Positions 1 to 8,810 are shown, counted from the first letter of the stretch. The stretch: DNA of 48,761 nucleotides from Paludibacter sp. (GCA_010365115.1 JAAFGX010000056.1:1-48761); one strand, 5' to 3'. Program-made: numbers and translations. Notes: a model not told the origin generated them from the letters alone.

Positions 1-200
1 CATTCCGTTTTTTTTTTCGGAAACCCCCAGATTCATCTGGGGGAAAGTGAAATAAATGATTACAAAACCTCATAGAGGTTTCCCACTATTATATAACTTA
101 AGTTACTGATGGTAAACTCATCTGGAGTTTCTCTCTTACTTTACATACATCCCCCAGATAAATCTGGGGGTTATGCACAGTTGACTCCTCTGGAGTCTAA
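1..200. repeat. Array of short perfect hairpins
   Basis: This gene-free stretch holds five short perfect inverted repeats in series: 24-43 (CCCCCAGA arms), 65-81 (AAACCTC arms), 114-130 (AAACTC arms), 151-170 (CCCCCAGAT arms) and 183-197 (GACTCC arms). A sixth, T-rich hairpin lies at about 3-22. The two CCCCCAGA hairpins are near copies of each other. Similar 15-20 bp palindromic modules recur at 24.2-24.5 kb and 27.47-27.65 kb. From 200 to 400 I see nothing further. Their role is unknown. Confidence 0.8.
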
Positions 201-400
201 TTTGAACAAAATAAATCAAATCAGTGAATAAGGAAAAATTGATTACCCACCTTATTCGTTATAGAGCCTATAATTTTGATATTTTCAAAAAATGATAATT
301 GAATATGGAAAAGCAATAATTGTTTTGTTTTCAGAATGACTACAATTTGTAATTGGAATAAGTATTTTAAGTGCTGATTCCTATCGTGTAAAACCAAAAC

Positions 401-436
401 AAAACCCCCCGAATAATTTCTCATTCGGGGGGTTTT
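401..436. terminator. Bidirectional intrinsic terminator after the lyase gene
   Basis: A 14-bp perfect stem with arms AAAACCCCCCGAAT and ATTCGGGGGGTTTT encloses an 8-nt loop. It lies 18 bp beyond the stop of the minus-strand lyase gene, and the A/T-rich flanks let it work on either strand. Confidence 0.85.
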
Positions 437-454
437 CAATAAATTTAGTTGTTC

Positions 455-1903
455 CTATAAGCTTTCTCCAAAATCAGCTTTAAACTTAGCCATCAGTTTT
501 TGAGGCCAGTCGGTAGTTGGTTCCAATCCTCCCATAAAGAAGCGTAATACCGGTGGTTCGTACACAAAGCGCAATCCACCAATCAGTTCACGGTTATCGT
601 ACAACCAGTTCAAGCGGTCATCCACATATTTTATTTGTGAAAGTGTGAATACGCGACGAGGTACGGCTAAACGAAGCAATTCCATGTCGGCATACGTTTC
701 ATTTCCGTATTCATCACGTTGGTTGGAAATAGAACCACGCTCCATACCACGAACACCGGAAATCAAGAATAAAGCAGCTGCCAATGCTCCTGCTGGATAT
801 TCTGTTTGAGGAATGTGGGCACAAACCTGCATTGCATCGATGTGAGCACCTAACACACCAGCGGGTTTAATTACTGGAATTCCTTTTGCATCCAACGAAT
901 CAACTAAGTATTTGATAAATGAAGGACTTTGGCAAATCATGGTTTCGTCTTGCGTTTCGTAAAGTCCCACGGCCATTGCTTCAATTTCACGAATAGAAAT
1001 ACCGCCATAAGTGGTAAATCCTTCGTAAAGAGGCACCAAAGCTTCCAGTTCTTTGTAAATTTCCAATCGGTCTGTACACATTCCACCACCGCGCGACGAA
1101 CTGATTTTACGAGCTGAGAAGTAAACCAAGTCGGCCAACGCAGTCATGGTTTTCATAATATCCGTCATGTTGGAGTTCATGAACTCTTCCTCACGTTGTA
1201 ACACAAGGTAAGCATTTTCGCCCAGCAAACTAGCATCCAGCACCAAACGAATGCCATATTTATCAGCCATTGCACGCACATCACGCAAGTTCTGTACCGA
1301 GAATGGTTGTCCACCAATAAGGTTGGTAGAAGCTTCCATACGAATGAAAGGAATATTGGCAGCACCATGATGTTTTATGATTTCTTCCAATTTTTCGATA
1401 TTCATATTTCCTTTAAAAGGATGACTGGAATTAATAACATATGCCTCGTCGTAAAGTAATTCGGCAATTTTACCGCCATTCTGGGTAATGTGTGCCATGG
1501 CAGTGGTAAAGTGGTAATTCATTGGAACCAAACTGCCTTTTTTAACGTAGGCAATTGAAATAATGCTTTCGGCAGCACGTCCCTGATGAACCGGTAGAAG
1601 ATATTCCTTACCCAACACATCTTTCACGGCAGTTTGAAGTCGAACGAAACTTTGCGAACCGGCGTAAGCATCATCAGCTTGCATCATAGCAGCCAACTGA
1701 TTATCACTCATAGCGTTTGTGCCCGAGTCGGTCAACATATCCAGAAAAACATCTTTGGTGCTGAGGCGGAATGTATTGAATCCACCTTCGTAAAGTGCTT
1801 CCAATCTGCGTTCGATGGGCACTAAATTTAATTTCTGTACAATGCGTACTTTGTGCAGTTCCAACGGAATGTTTTCACCGCTGTAGAATTTAATTTCTTG
1901 CAT
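455..1903 (-). CDS. tnaA: Tryptophanase-family beta-eliminating lyase
   Basis: A PLP-dependent fold-type I lyase of 482 aa, close to tryptophanase and tyrosine phenol-lyase in length. Such enzymes split tryptophan (or tyrosine) to indole (or phenol), pyruvate and ammonia in the cytoplasm. Seen: family blocks LTDSGTNAMSD (57-67), DDAYAGSQSF (77-86), PVHQGRAAE (104-112), GGQP (197-200), the PLP lysine as K266 in SARK, and YEPPVLRFFMGGL near the C terminus. Odd: the Asp-Ser-Ala-Arg block of E. coli TnaA, whose Arg contacts the PLP phenolate oxygen, reads DASL here (223-226), and the lysine is followed by a Ser/Gly-rich stretch. This looks like a divergent subgroup, so the substrate is uncertain. 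It is monocistronic, with a possible leader ORF and attenuator upstream. Confidence 0.85.
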   Translation of the reverse strand: MQEIKFYSGENIPLELHKVRIVQKLNLVPIERRLEALYEGGFNTFRLSTKDVFLDMLTDSGTNAMSDNQLAAMMQADDAYAGSQSFVRLQTAVKDVLGKEYLLPVHQGRAAESIISIAYVKKGSLVPMNYHFTTAMAHITQNGGKIAELLYDEAYVINSSHPFKGNMNIEKLEEIIKHHGAANIPFIRMEASTNLIGGQPFSVQNLRDVRAMADKYGIRLVLDASLLGENAYLVLQREEEFMNSNMTDIMKTMTALADLVYFSARKISSSRGGGMCTDRLEIYKELEALVPLYEGFTTYGGISIREIEAMAVGLYETQDETMICQSPSFIKYLVDSLDAKGIPVIKPAGVLGAHIDAMQVCAHIPQTEYPAGALAAALFLISGVRGMERGSISNQRDEYGNETYADMELLRLAVPRRVFTLSQIKYVDDRLNWLYDNRELIGGLRFVYEPPVLRFFMGGLEPTTDWPQKLMAKFKADFGESL

Positions 1904-1953
1904 AATGTTAGAAAAAAGATTTTAAAATGTATTGAATAATTTAGTAGTTTCTC

Positions 1954-2025
1954 TTAAAAAACAATCAGCGTACTTTGTTTATTAAGCAGGCTGATTATAT
2001 AAATAATTGCATATCTTCGAATCAT
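1954..2025 (-). other. Candidate leader peptide and attenuator hairpin upstream of the lyase gene
   Basis: A 23-codon ORF (start at 2025, MIRRYAIIYI...) lies just downstream of a TAnnTTTG box and upstream of the lyase gene. Its second half overlaps an inverted repeat, AATCAGC/GCTGATT (1963-1996, 20-nt loop), that is followed on the minus strand by GTTTTTT, giving a terminator-like form. The peptide has no Trp, so it does not resemble E. coli TnaC. The stem is only 7 bp. This is inferred from arrangement only. Confidence 0.3.
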
Positions 2026-2038
2026 TGACTTTGAAAGA

Positions 2039-2046
2039 CAAAGATA
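2039..2046 (-). promoter_or_regulatory. -7 box (TATCTTTG) for the lyase gene
   Basis: On the minus strand this matches the Bacteroidota -7 consensus TAnnTTTG exactly. A convincing -33 TTTG/TTG is not seen at the usual 19-21 nt. Use of this site gives a leader of about 130 nt. Confidence 0.5.
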
Positions 2047-2324
2047 ATAATTATTTCATAAAAACGTAGAAACAAAACAAAAATGTTAGATTAAATCGGT
2101 TATTTATGTCAATTGGTAAGTAATGGAATAATATTACAATAGATATAAGAAAATGAATATAAATAATTATTTTCGTATAATTCTACACTATTAACACAAA
2201 ACATGTAAACTTGCAATTGAAATTGTTGCATATTTGCAGTACCAAAGCTGCTACAAAAGTTACTGATTTCTTCTTTATTAACTTAAGAAAAAACTTTTTT
2301 AAACCTGCATTTTAAGGATAAAAA
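2047..2324. other. Gene-free spacer between the lyase and CoA-transferase genes
   Basis: Apart from the promoter box at its left edge and the terminator at its right edge I see no gene. The stretch is very AT-rich. A near-consensus -7 box on the plus strand (CATATTTG, 2229-2236) has no gene behind it. Confidence 0.5.
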
Positions 2325-2361
2325 AAAGACCCGCTCAAATTATAAATTTGAGCGGGTCTTT
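2325..2361. terminator. Intrinsic terminator after the CoA-transferase gene
   Basis: A 15-bp stem with arms AAAGACCCGCTCAAA and TTTGAGCGGGTCTTT surrounds a 7-nt loop just beyond the stop codon at 2378. A-runs on the left become U-runs in the minus-strand transcript. Confidence 0.85.
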
Positions 2362-2377
2362 AAGTTTTCAGAATTTA

Positions 2378-3880
2378 TTAATCTTTATAATCAGCCCATT
2401 TAGTATTCAACATAGTTCCTGTTTTGATAAATTCGCGGTGCATTCCAAAACAAGCCGATAAGCTTTGTGGTGTATGGCAGCAGCCGGTTAGTTCAAGGTA
2501 CTCACGAAGTATTTCTTTGTATTCGGGAGCCACACAATTATTGATTATTTCGTGAGCGCGTTGAACAGGCGATTTTCCACGAAGATCAGCCACACCATGT
2601 TCGGTGATAATAATATTTACTGAGTGTTCGTTTTGGTCAACATGTGTAACCATTGGAACAATCGCACTGATATTTCCTTTTTTAGCAGTGGAAGGAGTTG
2701 TGAAAATAGAAATATAGGCACTTCGGGTAAAGTCGGCAGAACCGCCAATTCCGTTCATCATCTTCGAACCCATAACGTGTGTACTGTTTACGTTTCCGAA
2801 AATATCGGCTTCGAGCGCAGTATTGATGGTAATTAATCCTAAACGGCGTGCTAATTCCGGGCTGTTCGACATTTCCTGTGGACGAAGAACCAATTTATCC
2901 CGGAAAAATTCCAAGTCTTTGTAAAGTTCTTTTAATATCGGAGTGGTGATAGTCAATGAACAACCGCTGGCAAAACGTATTTTTCCGTTGCGTAACAATT
3001 CGATAACCGAATCTTGAATAACTTCGGTGTACATTTCGAAAGTAGGAATATCAGGATTTGTACCCAACGAAGCCATAACTGCATTGGCAATATTACCTAC
3101 ACCCGATTGAATTGGTAAAAATTCTTTAGGAATACGACCCGATTTGATTTCGCCAGCCAAAAATTGAGCAACATTTTGACCAATCATGTCAGTAACATCG
3201 TCTGTTGGCGAAAATCCACTTACTTCATCGTCGCGCCATGTTTCCACCACGCAAAGAATTTTCTTAGGATCTACTTTTATTGCAGGTGTCCCCATACGGT
3301 CAGATGGCGTTAACAAAGTCATTGGTAAACGGTGAGGCGGATCCAATGGTTCGAAAATATCGTGGAAACCACGCAACTCTTTAGGGTGATTGTGGTTCAA
3401 CTCTACAATGATAAAATCAGCCAGATTAGCAATGGTTGGAGAAATACCTACGCCTGAAGTTGGAATTAATTCTCCATCGGCAGTAATATCGCACACTTCG
3501 ATTATGGCGAATTTTGGTTTTGGCATAAATCCGAAACGCAAATGCGGCGCAATAGAAGACAAATGCATATCAAAATAGGGTGCGCGTTCCGAGTTCAAGG
3601 CATTTCGTAAATCTTTGTTCGATTGGTATGGAGTGCGAAATAGAATTGCGTCGGCACGAGCCAATGCACCGTCTAATGAGTCACCGGTTGAAGCTCCGGT
3701 ATACATCCCAATTTTGAATTCTTTACCTTCGGCATGAAAAGCTTCGGCACGTTTTGCTATAGCAGTTGGCACTTCTTTGGGACAACCGGCTGGGGTAAAA
3801 CCGCTGAAACCGATAATGTCACCATCGTTTACATAACTTGCTGCCTCTTCGGCAGTCACATATTTATACGTTTGTTGCAT
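2378..3880 (-). CDS. Acetyl-CoA hydrolase/transferase (succinate/acetate-type CoA-transferase)
   Basis: A 500-aa member of the Cat1/AarC/Ach1 class of CoA-transferases, which move CoA between short acyl groups such as succinate, acetate and propionate. Seen: N-terminal GFSGFTPAGCPKEVP (24-38), GVGNIANAV (260-268), YTEVIQD (284-290), where E286 aligns with the glutamate that forms the glutamyl-CoA thioester, TALEADIFGNVNSTHV (354-369) and GIGGSADF (377-384). Length is normal for the family. In fermenting Bacteroidota such enzymes link acetate, succinate and propionate production to energy conservation. The exact acyl pair cannot be read from the sequence. It is transcribed alone, from its own -7 box to its own terminator. 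Confidence 0.9.
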   Translation of the reverse strand: MQQTYKYVTAEEAASYVNDGDIIGFSGFTPAGCPKEVPTAIAKRAEAFHAEGKEFKIGMYTGASTGDSLDGALARADAILFRTPYQSNKDLRNALNSERAPYFDMHLSSIAPHLRFGFMPKPKFAIIEVCDITADGELIPTSGVGISPTIANLADFIIVELNHNHPKELRGFHDIFEPLDPPHRLPMTLLTPSDRMGTPAIKVDPKKILCVVETWRDDEVSGFSPTDDVTDMIGQNVAQFLAGEIKSGRIPKEFLPIQSGVGNIANAVMASLGTNPDIPTFEMYTEVIQDSVIELLRNGKIRFASGCSLTITTPILKELYKDLEFFRDKLVLRPQEMSNSPELARRLGLITINTALEADIFGNVNSTHVMGSKMMNGIGGSADFTRSAYISIFTTPSTAKKGNISAIVPMVTHVDQNEHSVNIIITEHGVADLRGKSPVQRAHEIINNCVAPEYKEILREYLELTGCCHTPQSLSACFGMHREFIKTGTMLNTKWADYKD

Positions 3881-3993
3881 AATTTTAATTTTACAATTTA
3901 CGATATTCGATTTACAATTGCTTATATATGAATGATTTATTTATATATAAGTTTTTATAAAAAAACGAATTAGGAGTTCTTTGAATTTGACCG

Positions 3994-4001
3994 CAAAAGT
4001 A
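3994..4001 (-). promoter_or_regulatory. -7 box (TACTTTTG) for the CoA-transferase gene
   Basis: Exact TAnnTTTG match on the minus strand, 114 nt upstream of the start codon. No clear -33 TTG is visible at 19-21 nt. Confidence 0.5.
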
Positions 4002-4407
4002 CCAATTTATTTTTAAACTACCTTGAAAAACGGACTTTAATTACAGAAATATTTCATTAATCAAACTTAATATAAAAAAATCATTTCCTATCTTAAAAAA
4101 CATCTTTAAGTAGGGTTTGCTGAAAGCTCCGATAGGATTTAAAATGTATAATTTCTTCGATTAAGGGAACACAATCATTGGATTCGGACGATCTAAAAAC
4201 ATCTAATACCGATTACACAAAATGAAGTGCAAGGAAAATGAACAAAAATGCTCAAAATACTTGCACTTATAATAATACACAACGAATTATGTTGCTGTAA
4301 AACAACTGAATATTAAGCTGACCCAAATTAAAAGCGGTCATTCTGATCAGAATGTCGCTATACTCGAATTGATTAAAAATTAATCAATTTATATCGGCAT
4401 TCTCTTA
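4002..4407. other. Gene-free spacer with a possible repeat relic
   Basis: No gene is seen. At about 4206 the string ATACCGATTACACAAA resembles the left end of the two-hairpin repeat family found at 24.7-41.8 kb, but no matching right end is visible. The spacer also has an inverted repeat GTGCAAG/CTTGCAC (about 4230-4266) and a small palindrome ATTCTGATCAGAAT near 4340. Confidence 0.35.
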
Positions 4408-5808
4408 TTACACTCCTTTGCCGTTAAAAATTATCTCTATGGTATACACAAGAATTTTCAGATCGGTTAAAAGCGACATGTTTTCCATGTAAATAATATC
4501 GAAGTTGAGACGCTCAATCATTTTTTCGACAGAATCGGAATAACCAATTTTTATGGGACCCCAAGAAGTTAGGCCTGGACGGATTTTATATAGCAAGCAA
4601 TAGTATGGAGCATCTTCTATAATCTGATTGATGTAGAATCGTCGTTCGGGACGTGGACCGACCAGACTCATATCACCTTTTAAAATGTTCCAGAATTGTG
4701 GAATCTCATCAATGCGGTATTTTCTTAGAATTCGCCCAAATGGAGTTATTCTATCATCATCGCTACTGCTTAGTTTGGGCACACCATTCTCAGCACCGAG
4801 ATACATAGTTCTGAATTTCCATATATCAAAAGGACGACCCAAACGCCCAATTCGTTCCTGGCGATAAAAAACAGGACCCTTGGAGTCCTTTTTTATTTTT
4901 ACAAAAAAGTACAAAAGAAAAGGCGAAAGAATAACAATTGCCAAAAATGAAATTACAATATCGAAAAAACGTTTCAGACTCGCTTCCCAATCGGACATAG
5001 ATGAATCGGTGATACTTACCAACGGACTCATTTCCAATTTGTTTATTTTAGCAATACCGGTCAGAATTTCATAAAGCCGGGGTGTAAACTGAATATCAAT
5101 ATTGAATTTATAAAGTGAATTAATAATGCTGAACAACTGATAATCATCTGCATCATCAAGCACAATAATGGATTCCTGAATGTTTTTATTTTCAATTATT
5201 GCAGCAATTTGCATCATGCTACCCAATACATTTTCCTTAGGAACAATAATATGTTGATTGGTAGATACAAAACCAATCAAGGTGTTTTGAGGGGAGTATT
5301 TTTCTATATCTTCAGCAATTTTCTTCGCATTATTTCCAGTACCGATAATAATAGTATTTATTGTCCACTTTTTGGATTTATAATTCTTTTGAATTTGTGA
5401 GAAAATGATATTCCGAAATATATAAGTCACAAAAAACAACAACCCAAATAATACAAGTAAGGAAAAATAAAAATATTGAAAAGAAACAAGAACATCTCTC
5501 AGTTTAAGAATAAAAAAAACTGAAACTGAAATAATTAGCGACGAAATTAATGTACTAAATATTAAACTCATCTTTGTCTTTTTCAATGGATTCAGATAAA
5601 AACCCGACAAATAATAGACAAATACACAGCAAAACGGGAAAAGAATTAAAGTGCTAAAATAATCGAACCGAGGTATTAGAATTCGAATACTATCAAAAAT
5701 CTGAATATCATTTACCGCTTTTCTGAAAACCACAAAACCAAACCATACAATGAGCGCAGCCATCATATCGAAGAGTATGTATTTTTGGAAAAGAGTATTT
5801 TTTTTCAT
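4408..5808 (-). CDS. Polyprenyl glycosylphosphotransferase (exopolysaccharide initiation)
   Basis: This 466-aa inner-membrane enzyme belongs to the WbaP/CpsE-type sugar transferases, which load the first sugar-1-phosphate onto undecaprenyl phosphate for capsule or exopolysaccharide synthesis. Seen: four or five hydrophobic helices in the first about 130 residues, a Rossmann-like part with IIIGTGNNAKKIAEDI, then the C-terminal catalytic domain. That domain has an entry helix, the block GPVFYRQERIGRLGRPF, WKFRTM, the RIDEIPQFWNILKGDMSLVGPRP signature and RPGLTSWG. The nucleotide sugar is unknown. It follows tsaC by 13 bp in a probable operon. No other polysaccharide gene is nearby, so it may serve clusters elsewhere. 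Confidence 0.9.
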   Translation of the reverse strand: MKKNTLFQKYILFDMMAALIVWFGFVVFRKAVNDIQIFDSIRILIPRFDYFSTLILFPFCCVFVYYLSGFYLNPLKKTKMSLIFSTLISSLIISVSVFFILKLRDVLVSFQYFYFSLLVLFGLLFFVTYIFRNIIFSQIQKNYKSKKWTINTIIIGTGNNAKKIAEDIEKYSPQNTLIGFVSTNQHIIVPKENVLGSMMQIAAIIENKNIQESIIVLDDADDYQLFSIINSLYKFNIDIQFTPRLYEILTGIAKINKLEMSPLVSITDSSMSDWEASLKRFFDIVISFLAIVILSPFLLYFFVKIKKDSKGPVFYRQERIGRLGRPFDIWKFRTMYLGAENGVPKLSSSDDDRITPFGRILRKYRIDEIPQFWNILKGDMSLVGPRPERRFYINQIIEDAPYYCLLYKIRPGLTSWGPIKIGYSDSVEKMIERLNFDIIYMENMSLLTDLKILVYTIEIIFNGKGV

Positions 5809-5821
5809 TCAATGGAAATTT

Positions 5822-6385
5822 TCATTCTCTAATCATTTCGAAAAGATTACCTCTTCCCAGTTTGATTATCGATGATGGTTTTGGTTTGGTGCTATCATCT
5901 TGTCTGAAATTGACCACATAATCGACTTTCAATTTGATTGCATCGGCAATTTCGCTAAATTTTAAAGGTGTTTTTTCACCACTAATGTTTGCCGATGTTG
6001 AAACAATCGGTCTTCGGAATTGCTCACACAATCTTTTTGAGAAAGCTTCCCGTGTTACCCGAATTCCTATTGATTTATCTTCTCCAATCAGGTTCGAAGC
6101 CAGATTTTTTGCATCGGGATAAATAATTGTCAATGGTTTTTCGGCAAATTCCACTAAATCCCACGCCATATCAGGGACTTCCTCTAAGTAAGTTTGTAAT
6201 TTAGCGGCGTTATCAATCAAAACCAGCATCGCTTTTACTTCTTTTCTATTCTTAATTTCAAATACTTTGCGAACAGCATTTTCGTTTGTAGCATCACATC
6301 CTAATCCCCAAACGGTATCGGTGGGATAAAGAATTACACCGCCCGAACGAAGAACTTCAACGGCTTTTTTAATTTCTTCTTGCAT
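5822..6385 (-). CDS. tsaC: L-threonylcarbamoyladenylate synthase (Sua5/YciO/YrdC family)
   Basis: It makes threonylcarbamoyl-AMP from threonine, bicarbonate and ATP, the first step of the t6A37 modification of ANN-decoding tRNAs in the cytoplasm. Seen: YPTDTVWGLGCD (20-31), KNRKEVKAM (46-54) and STSANISGE (129-137), all typical YrdC-domain nucleotide- and threonine-binding motifs. At 187 aa it is the short TsaC form without the extra Sua5 domain. It is the first gene of a two-gene unit with the glycosylphosphotransferase. A YciO-type paralogue of unknown role is the main alternative. Confidence 0.88.
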   Translation of the reverse strand: MQEEIKKAVEVLRSGGVILYPTDTVWGLGCDATNENAVRKVFEIKNRKEVKAMLVLIDNAAKLQTYLEEVPDMAWDLVEFAEKPLTIIYPDAKNLASNLIGEDKSIGIRVTREAFSKRLCEQFRRPIVSTSANISGEKTPLKFSEIADAIKLKVDYVVNFRQDDSTKPKPSSIIKLGRGNLFEMIRE

Positions 6386-6492
6386 ATAAATTAGTTAGAA
6401 ACAACTTATTACAGTTGTGTTTTTTAGTTCCTCAAAAGAAGTTAACGTAGAATTTTGAAATTTATTTCTTTTTTAGAAAATAATTTTAATGA

Positions 6493-6500
6493 CAAAGATA
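6493..6500 (-). promoter_or_regulatory. -7 box (TATCTTTG) for tsaC
   Basis: Exact TAnnTTTG on the minus strand, about 108 nt upstream of the tsaC start. The -33 element is not clear. The rest of the spacer between tsaC and recJ (6386-6713) holds the recJ promoter and nothing else recognised. Confidence 0.45.
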
Positions 6501-6558
6501 CATATTTTAGATAAATTCTAAGATATTGATAGAAGCAAAATACCTAAAAAAGTCATTA

Positions 6559-6589
6559 TTGTACGTTCAAAAACTTTTTTATACCTTTA
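6559..6589 (+). promoter_or_regulatory. Promoter of recJ
   Basis: A TTG (6559-6561) sits exactly 20 nt before TACCTTTA (6582-6589), a one-mismatch version of the TAnnTTTG box. The leader would be about 120 nt. Confidence 0.5.
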
Positions 6590-6713
6590 CAGCAATGAAA
6601 AAACAACAAGTTTTGTGAAGTTGATTCCCATTTTAAATGCTTGAAAAATAAGAACTTGTTTTTTATAGAGGAAAATAATTATCCTCGATCCCGAGTAGAA
6701 AAAATATAACACG

Positions 6714-8438
6714 ATGATAAATACATGGATTTACAGAACTCTTACCAAACAACAAATTGAGATACAAAACAAATTAGCCGAAGAGTTGAGTATTAGCCCC
6801 ATACTCAGTAAAATGTTGGTTCAACGGGATATTTTCACGTATGAAGATGCCCGCAGTTTTTTCCGACCTGATTTAAGCAATTTGCACGATCCATTTTTAA
6901 TGGCTGATATGCAAAAAGCGGTTGACAGACTGACTAAAGCAATGCAAAGCAATGAGAAAATTCTCGTTTATGGCGATTATGATGTGGACGGAACAACCTC
7001 AGTAGCATTGGTATATAAATTTCTCAAACAATTCTATTCCAATATCGAATTTTATATCCCCGACAGATATGCTGAGGGATATGGTATTTCCATTCTAGGA
7101 ATTGACTATGCAGCCAATAATGATTTCAAACTGATAATTGCACTCGATTGTGGAATAAAAGCAGTCGAAAAAGTGAAATACGCTTTGAGTAAAGGTGTCG
7201 ATTTTATAATTTGCGACCACCATACTCCTGACGCTGTTTTACCGCCCGCTGTTGCAGTTCTTGATCCAAAACGACTTGATTGCACCTATCCGTATAAACA
7301 TTTGTCGGGTTGCGGTGTGGGATTTAAGCTGATGCAGGCCTTTGCCATTACCAACAATATCGACTTTATTCAACTCACACCTTTGCTCGATTTGCTGGCT
7401 TTGAGCATTGCCTCTGACATTGTGCCCATTACCGGCGAAAACAGAATTCTGGCTTTTTATGGTCTTAAACAAATCAATTCTAATCCAAGTATTGGACTAA
7501 AGGGAATTCTGGATGTGTGCGGATTGACAGATAAAGAAATTTCCATCAGCGATATTGTTTTTAAAATTGGTCCGCGCATTAACGCTTCGGGTAGAATGAA
7601 ATTGGCTTCTGAAGCCGTTGAATTACTGGTTTCTTCGGATCATGCTTTTGCTAAAGAAAAAAGCGACACCATAAACGAATACAATAACGACCGTAAAGAT
7701 CTGGATAAATACATTACCGATGAGGCCATTGCCATGATTGGAACAGATACACGGTACAAAGACCGAAAATCAATTGTTGTTCATAAACCAGACTGGCACA
7801 AAGGTGTAATTGGAATTGTAGCCTCCCGTTTGTCGGAAGAGTTTTACAAACCGAGCATCGTCCTTGCCAATTCTAATGGCTTGGCTTCGGGATCGGCCCG
7901 GTCGGTGTCTGGTTTTGATATTTACAAAGCCATTGATTCATGTCGCGATTTGCTCGAAAATTTTGGAGGGCACATGTATGCTGCAGGATTATCGTTGAAA
8001 GAAGAAAACATTCCTGCTTTTACAGAACGTTTTGAAAAATTTGTTTCTGAGAATATACTGTTGGAACAAACCTACCCACAAATTGATATTGATTCCATCC
8101 TTGAATTTAAAGACATTACTCCGAAATTCTTCCGTGTATTAAAACAATTTGGACCTTTTGGACCCGGAAATATGAAACCTGTTTTTGTGTCAAAAAAAGT
8201 GTTCGACTACGGAACCAGCCGGTTGGTGGGTAAAGAACAAGAACATTTAAAACTTGAACTGGTTGATTCCAGCTCAGAAAATGTGATAAATGGTATTGCA
8301 TTCAGAATGTTTGAGTACAACGATCACCTGAAAGCACTGAATCCATTGGATATCTGTTATACCTTGGAAGAAAATTCGTTTAACGGAAATACCTCGATTC
8401 AACTTATGATAAAAGACATCAAAATCATTGAAAATTAA
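6714..8438 (+). CDS. recJ: Single-stranded-DNA-specific exonuclease RecJ
   Basis: A 5'-to-3' single-strand DNA exonuclease used in RecF-pathway recombination, mismatch repair and base excision repair. Seen: DHH phosphoesterase motifs GDYDVDG (87-93), ALDCGIKA (143-150) and CDHH (167-170), then LLALSIASDIVPITGENR, GPRINASGRM, and the DHHA1 motif GGHMYAAG (418-425). A C-terminal OB-like region completes the usual bacterial length of about 570 aa. The start codon at 6714 is well placed behind the promoter. A terminator follows directly, so it is monocistronic. Confidence 0.95.
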   Translation: MINTWIYRTLTKQQIEIQNKLAEELSISPILSKMLVQRDIFTYEDARSFFRPDLSNLHDPFLMADMQKAVDRLTKAMQSNEKILVYGDYDVDGTTSVALVYKFLKQFYSNIEFYIPDRYAEGYGISILGIDYAANNDFKLIIALDCGIKAVEKVKYALSKGVDFIICDHHTPDAVLPPAVAVLDPKRLDCTYPYKHLSGCGVGFKLMQAFAITNNIDFIQLTPLLDLLALSIASDIVPITGENRILAFYGLKQINSNPSIGLKGILDVCGLTDKEISISDIVFKIGPRINASGRMKLASEAVELLVSSDHAFAKEKSDTINEYNNDRKDLDKYITDEAIAMIGTDTRYKDRKSIVVHKPDWHKGVIGIVASRLSEEFYKPSIVLANSNGLASGSARSVSGFDIYKAIDSCRDLLENFGGHMYAAGLSLKEENIPAFTERFEKFVSENILLEQTYPQIDIDSILEFKDITPKFFRVLKQFGPFGPGNMKPVFVSKKVFDYGTSRLVGKEQEHLKLELVDSSSENVINGIAFRMFEYNDHLKALNPLDICYTLEENSFNGNTSIQLMIKDIKIIEN

Positions 8439-8460
8439 ACTTATCATTCAATTAATAAGA

Positions 8461-8495
8461 AGCTGGACGATGTTATTTCGACCGGCTTTTTTTTT
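8461..8495 (+). terminator. Intrinsic terminator of recJ
   Basis: A 6-bp stem AGCTGG/CCGGCT (one G-T pair) with a 15-nt loop is followed by nine T (8487-8495), 22 bp after the recJ stop. Confidence 0.75.
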
Positions 8496-8502
8496 ATAGC
8501 AG

Positions 8503-8710
8503 CCCCTAAATCCAGACCTCACCCCAACCCTCTCCTCGAGGAGAGGGAGAAAGAGGAGAAAGATAACGGAAAATAGTATTTGGAGAGTAAGAGGGGGACT
8601 TTAAGACTTATACTACATAAATTTAATGAAAATGTAATCTAACAAAATATGAGACGAAGCTCATATAATTCCCCGCAATTTATCCCAATTTATCTGGAGG
8701 GGTTAGGGGT
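8503..8710. repeat. MITE-like repeat, family A, copy 1
   Basis: A gene-free element bounded by CCCCTAAA (8503) and GGGGTTAGGGGT (8699-8710), with an internal palindrome CTCTCCTCGAGGAGAG (8531-8546). It shares the words CTACATAAATTTAAT and GAGACGAA with the copy at 15.9 kb and similar ends with the copies at 15.9 and 20.6 kb. No coding capacity is recognised. It marks the left border of the restriction-modification island. Confidence 0.55.
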
Positions 8711-8769
8711 CGTATTTGTTATGGGCAATTTAAAACAAAAGCAGACTATGCACTTGACTAAATTATTTG

Positions 8770-8777
8770 TACATTTG
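8770..8777 (+). promoter_or_regulatory. -7 box (TACATTTG) for the endonuclease gene
   Basis: Exact TAnnTTTG, 33 nt before the ATG at 8811. It supports the short start and argues against the longer reading frame from 8649, which would begin inside the repeat. A TTG lies upstream at 8754, but the spacing (13 nt) is too short for a normal -33. Confidence 0.5.
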
Positions 8778-8810
8778 CAAAAAAAACTAAATATAATCCC
8801 CAAGAAAAGA

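Noticed and set aside
221..439. A 72-codon minus-strand frame over the terminator region
   Set aside because: Composition is random AT-rich, it runs through the terminator hairpin, and no family resemblance or promoter is seen.
2229..2236. A plus-strand -7-like box CATATTTG suggesting a small RNA ending at the 2325-2361 hairpin
   Set aside because: One mismatch, no -33 at proper spacing, and the hairpin is explained as the CoA-transferase terminator.
8649..8810. A longer reading frame of the endonuclease gene starting at 8649
   Set aside because: The extra 54 codons run through repeat A and through a consensus -7 box; a start at 8811 fits the promoter and the family.
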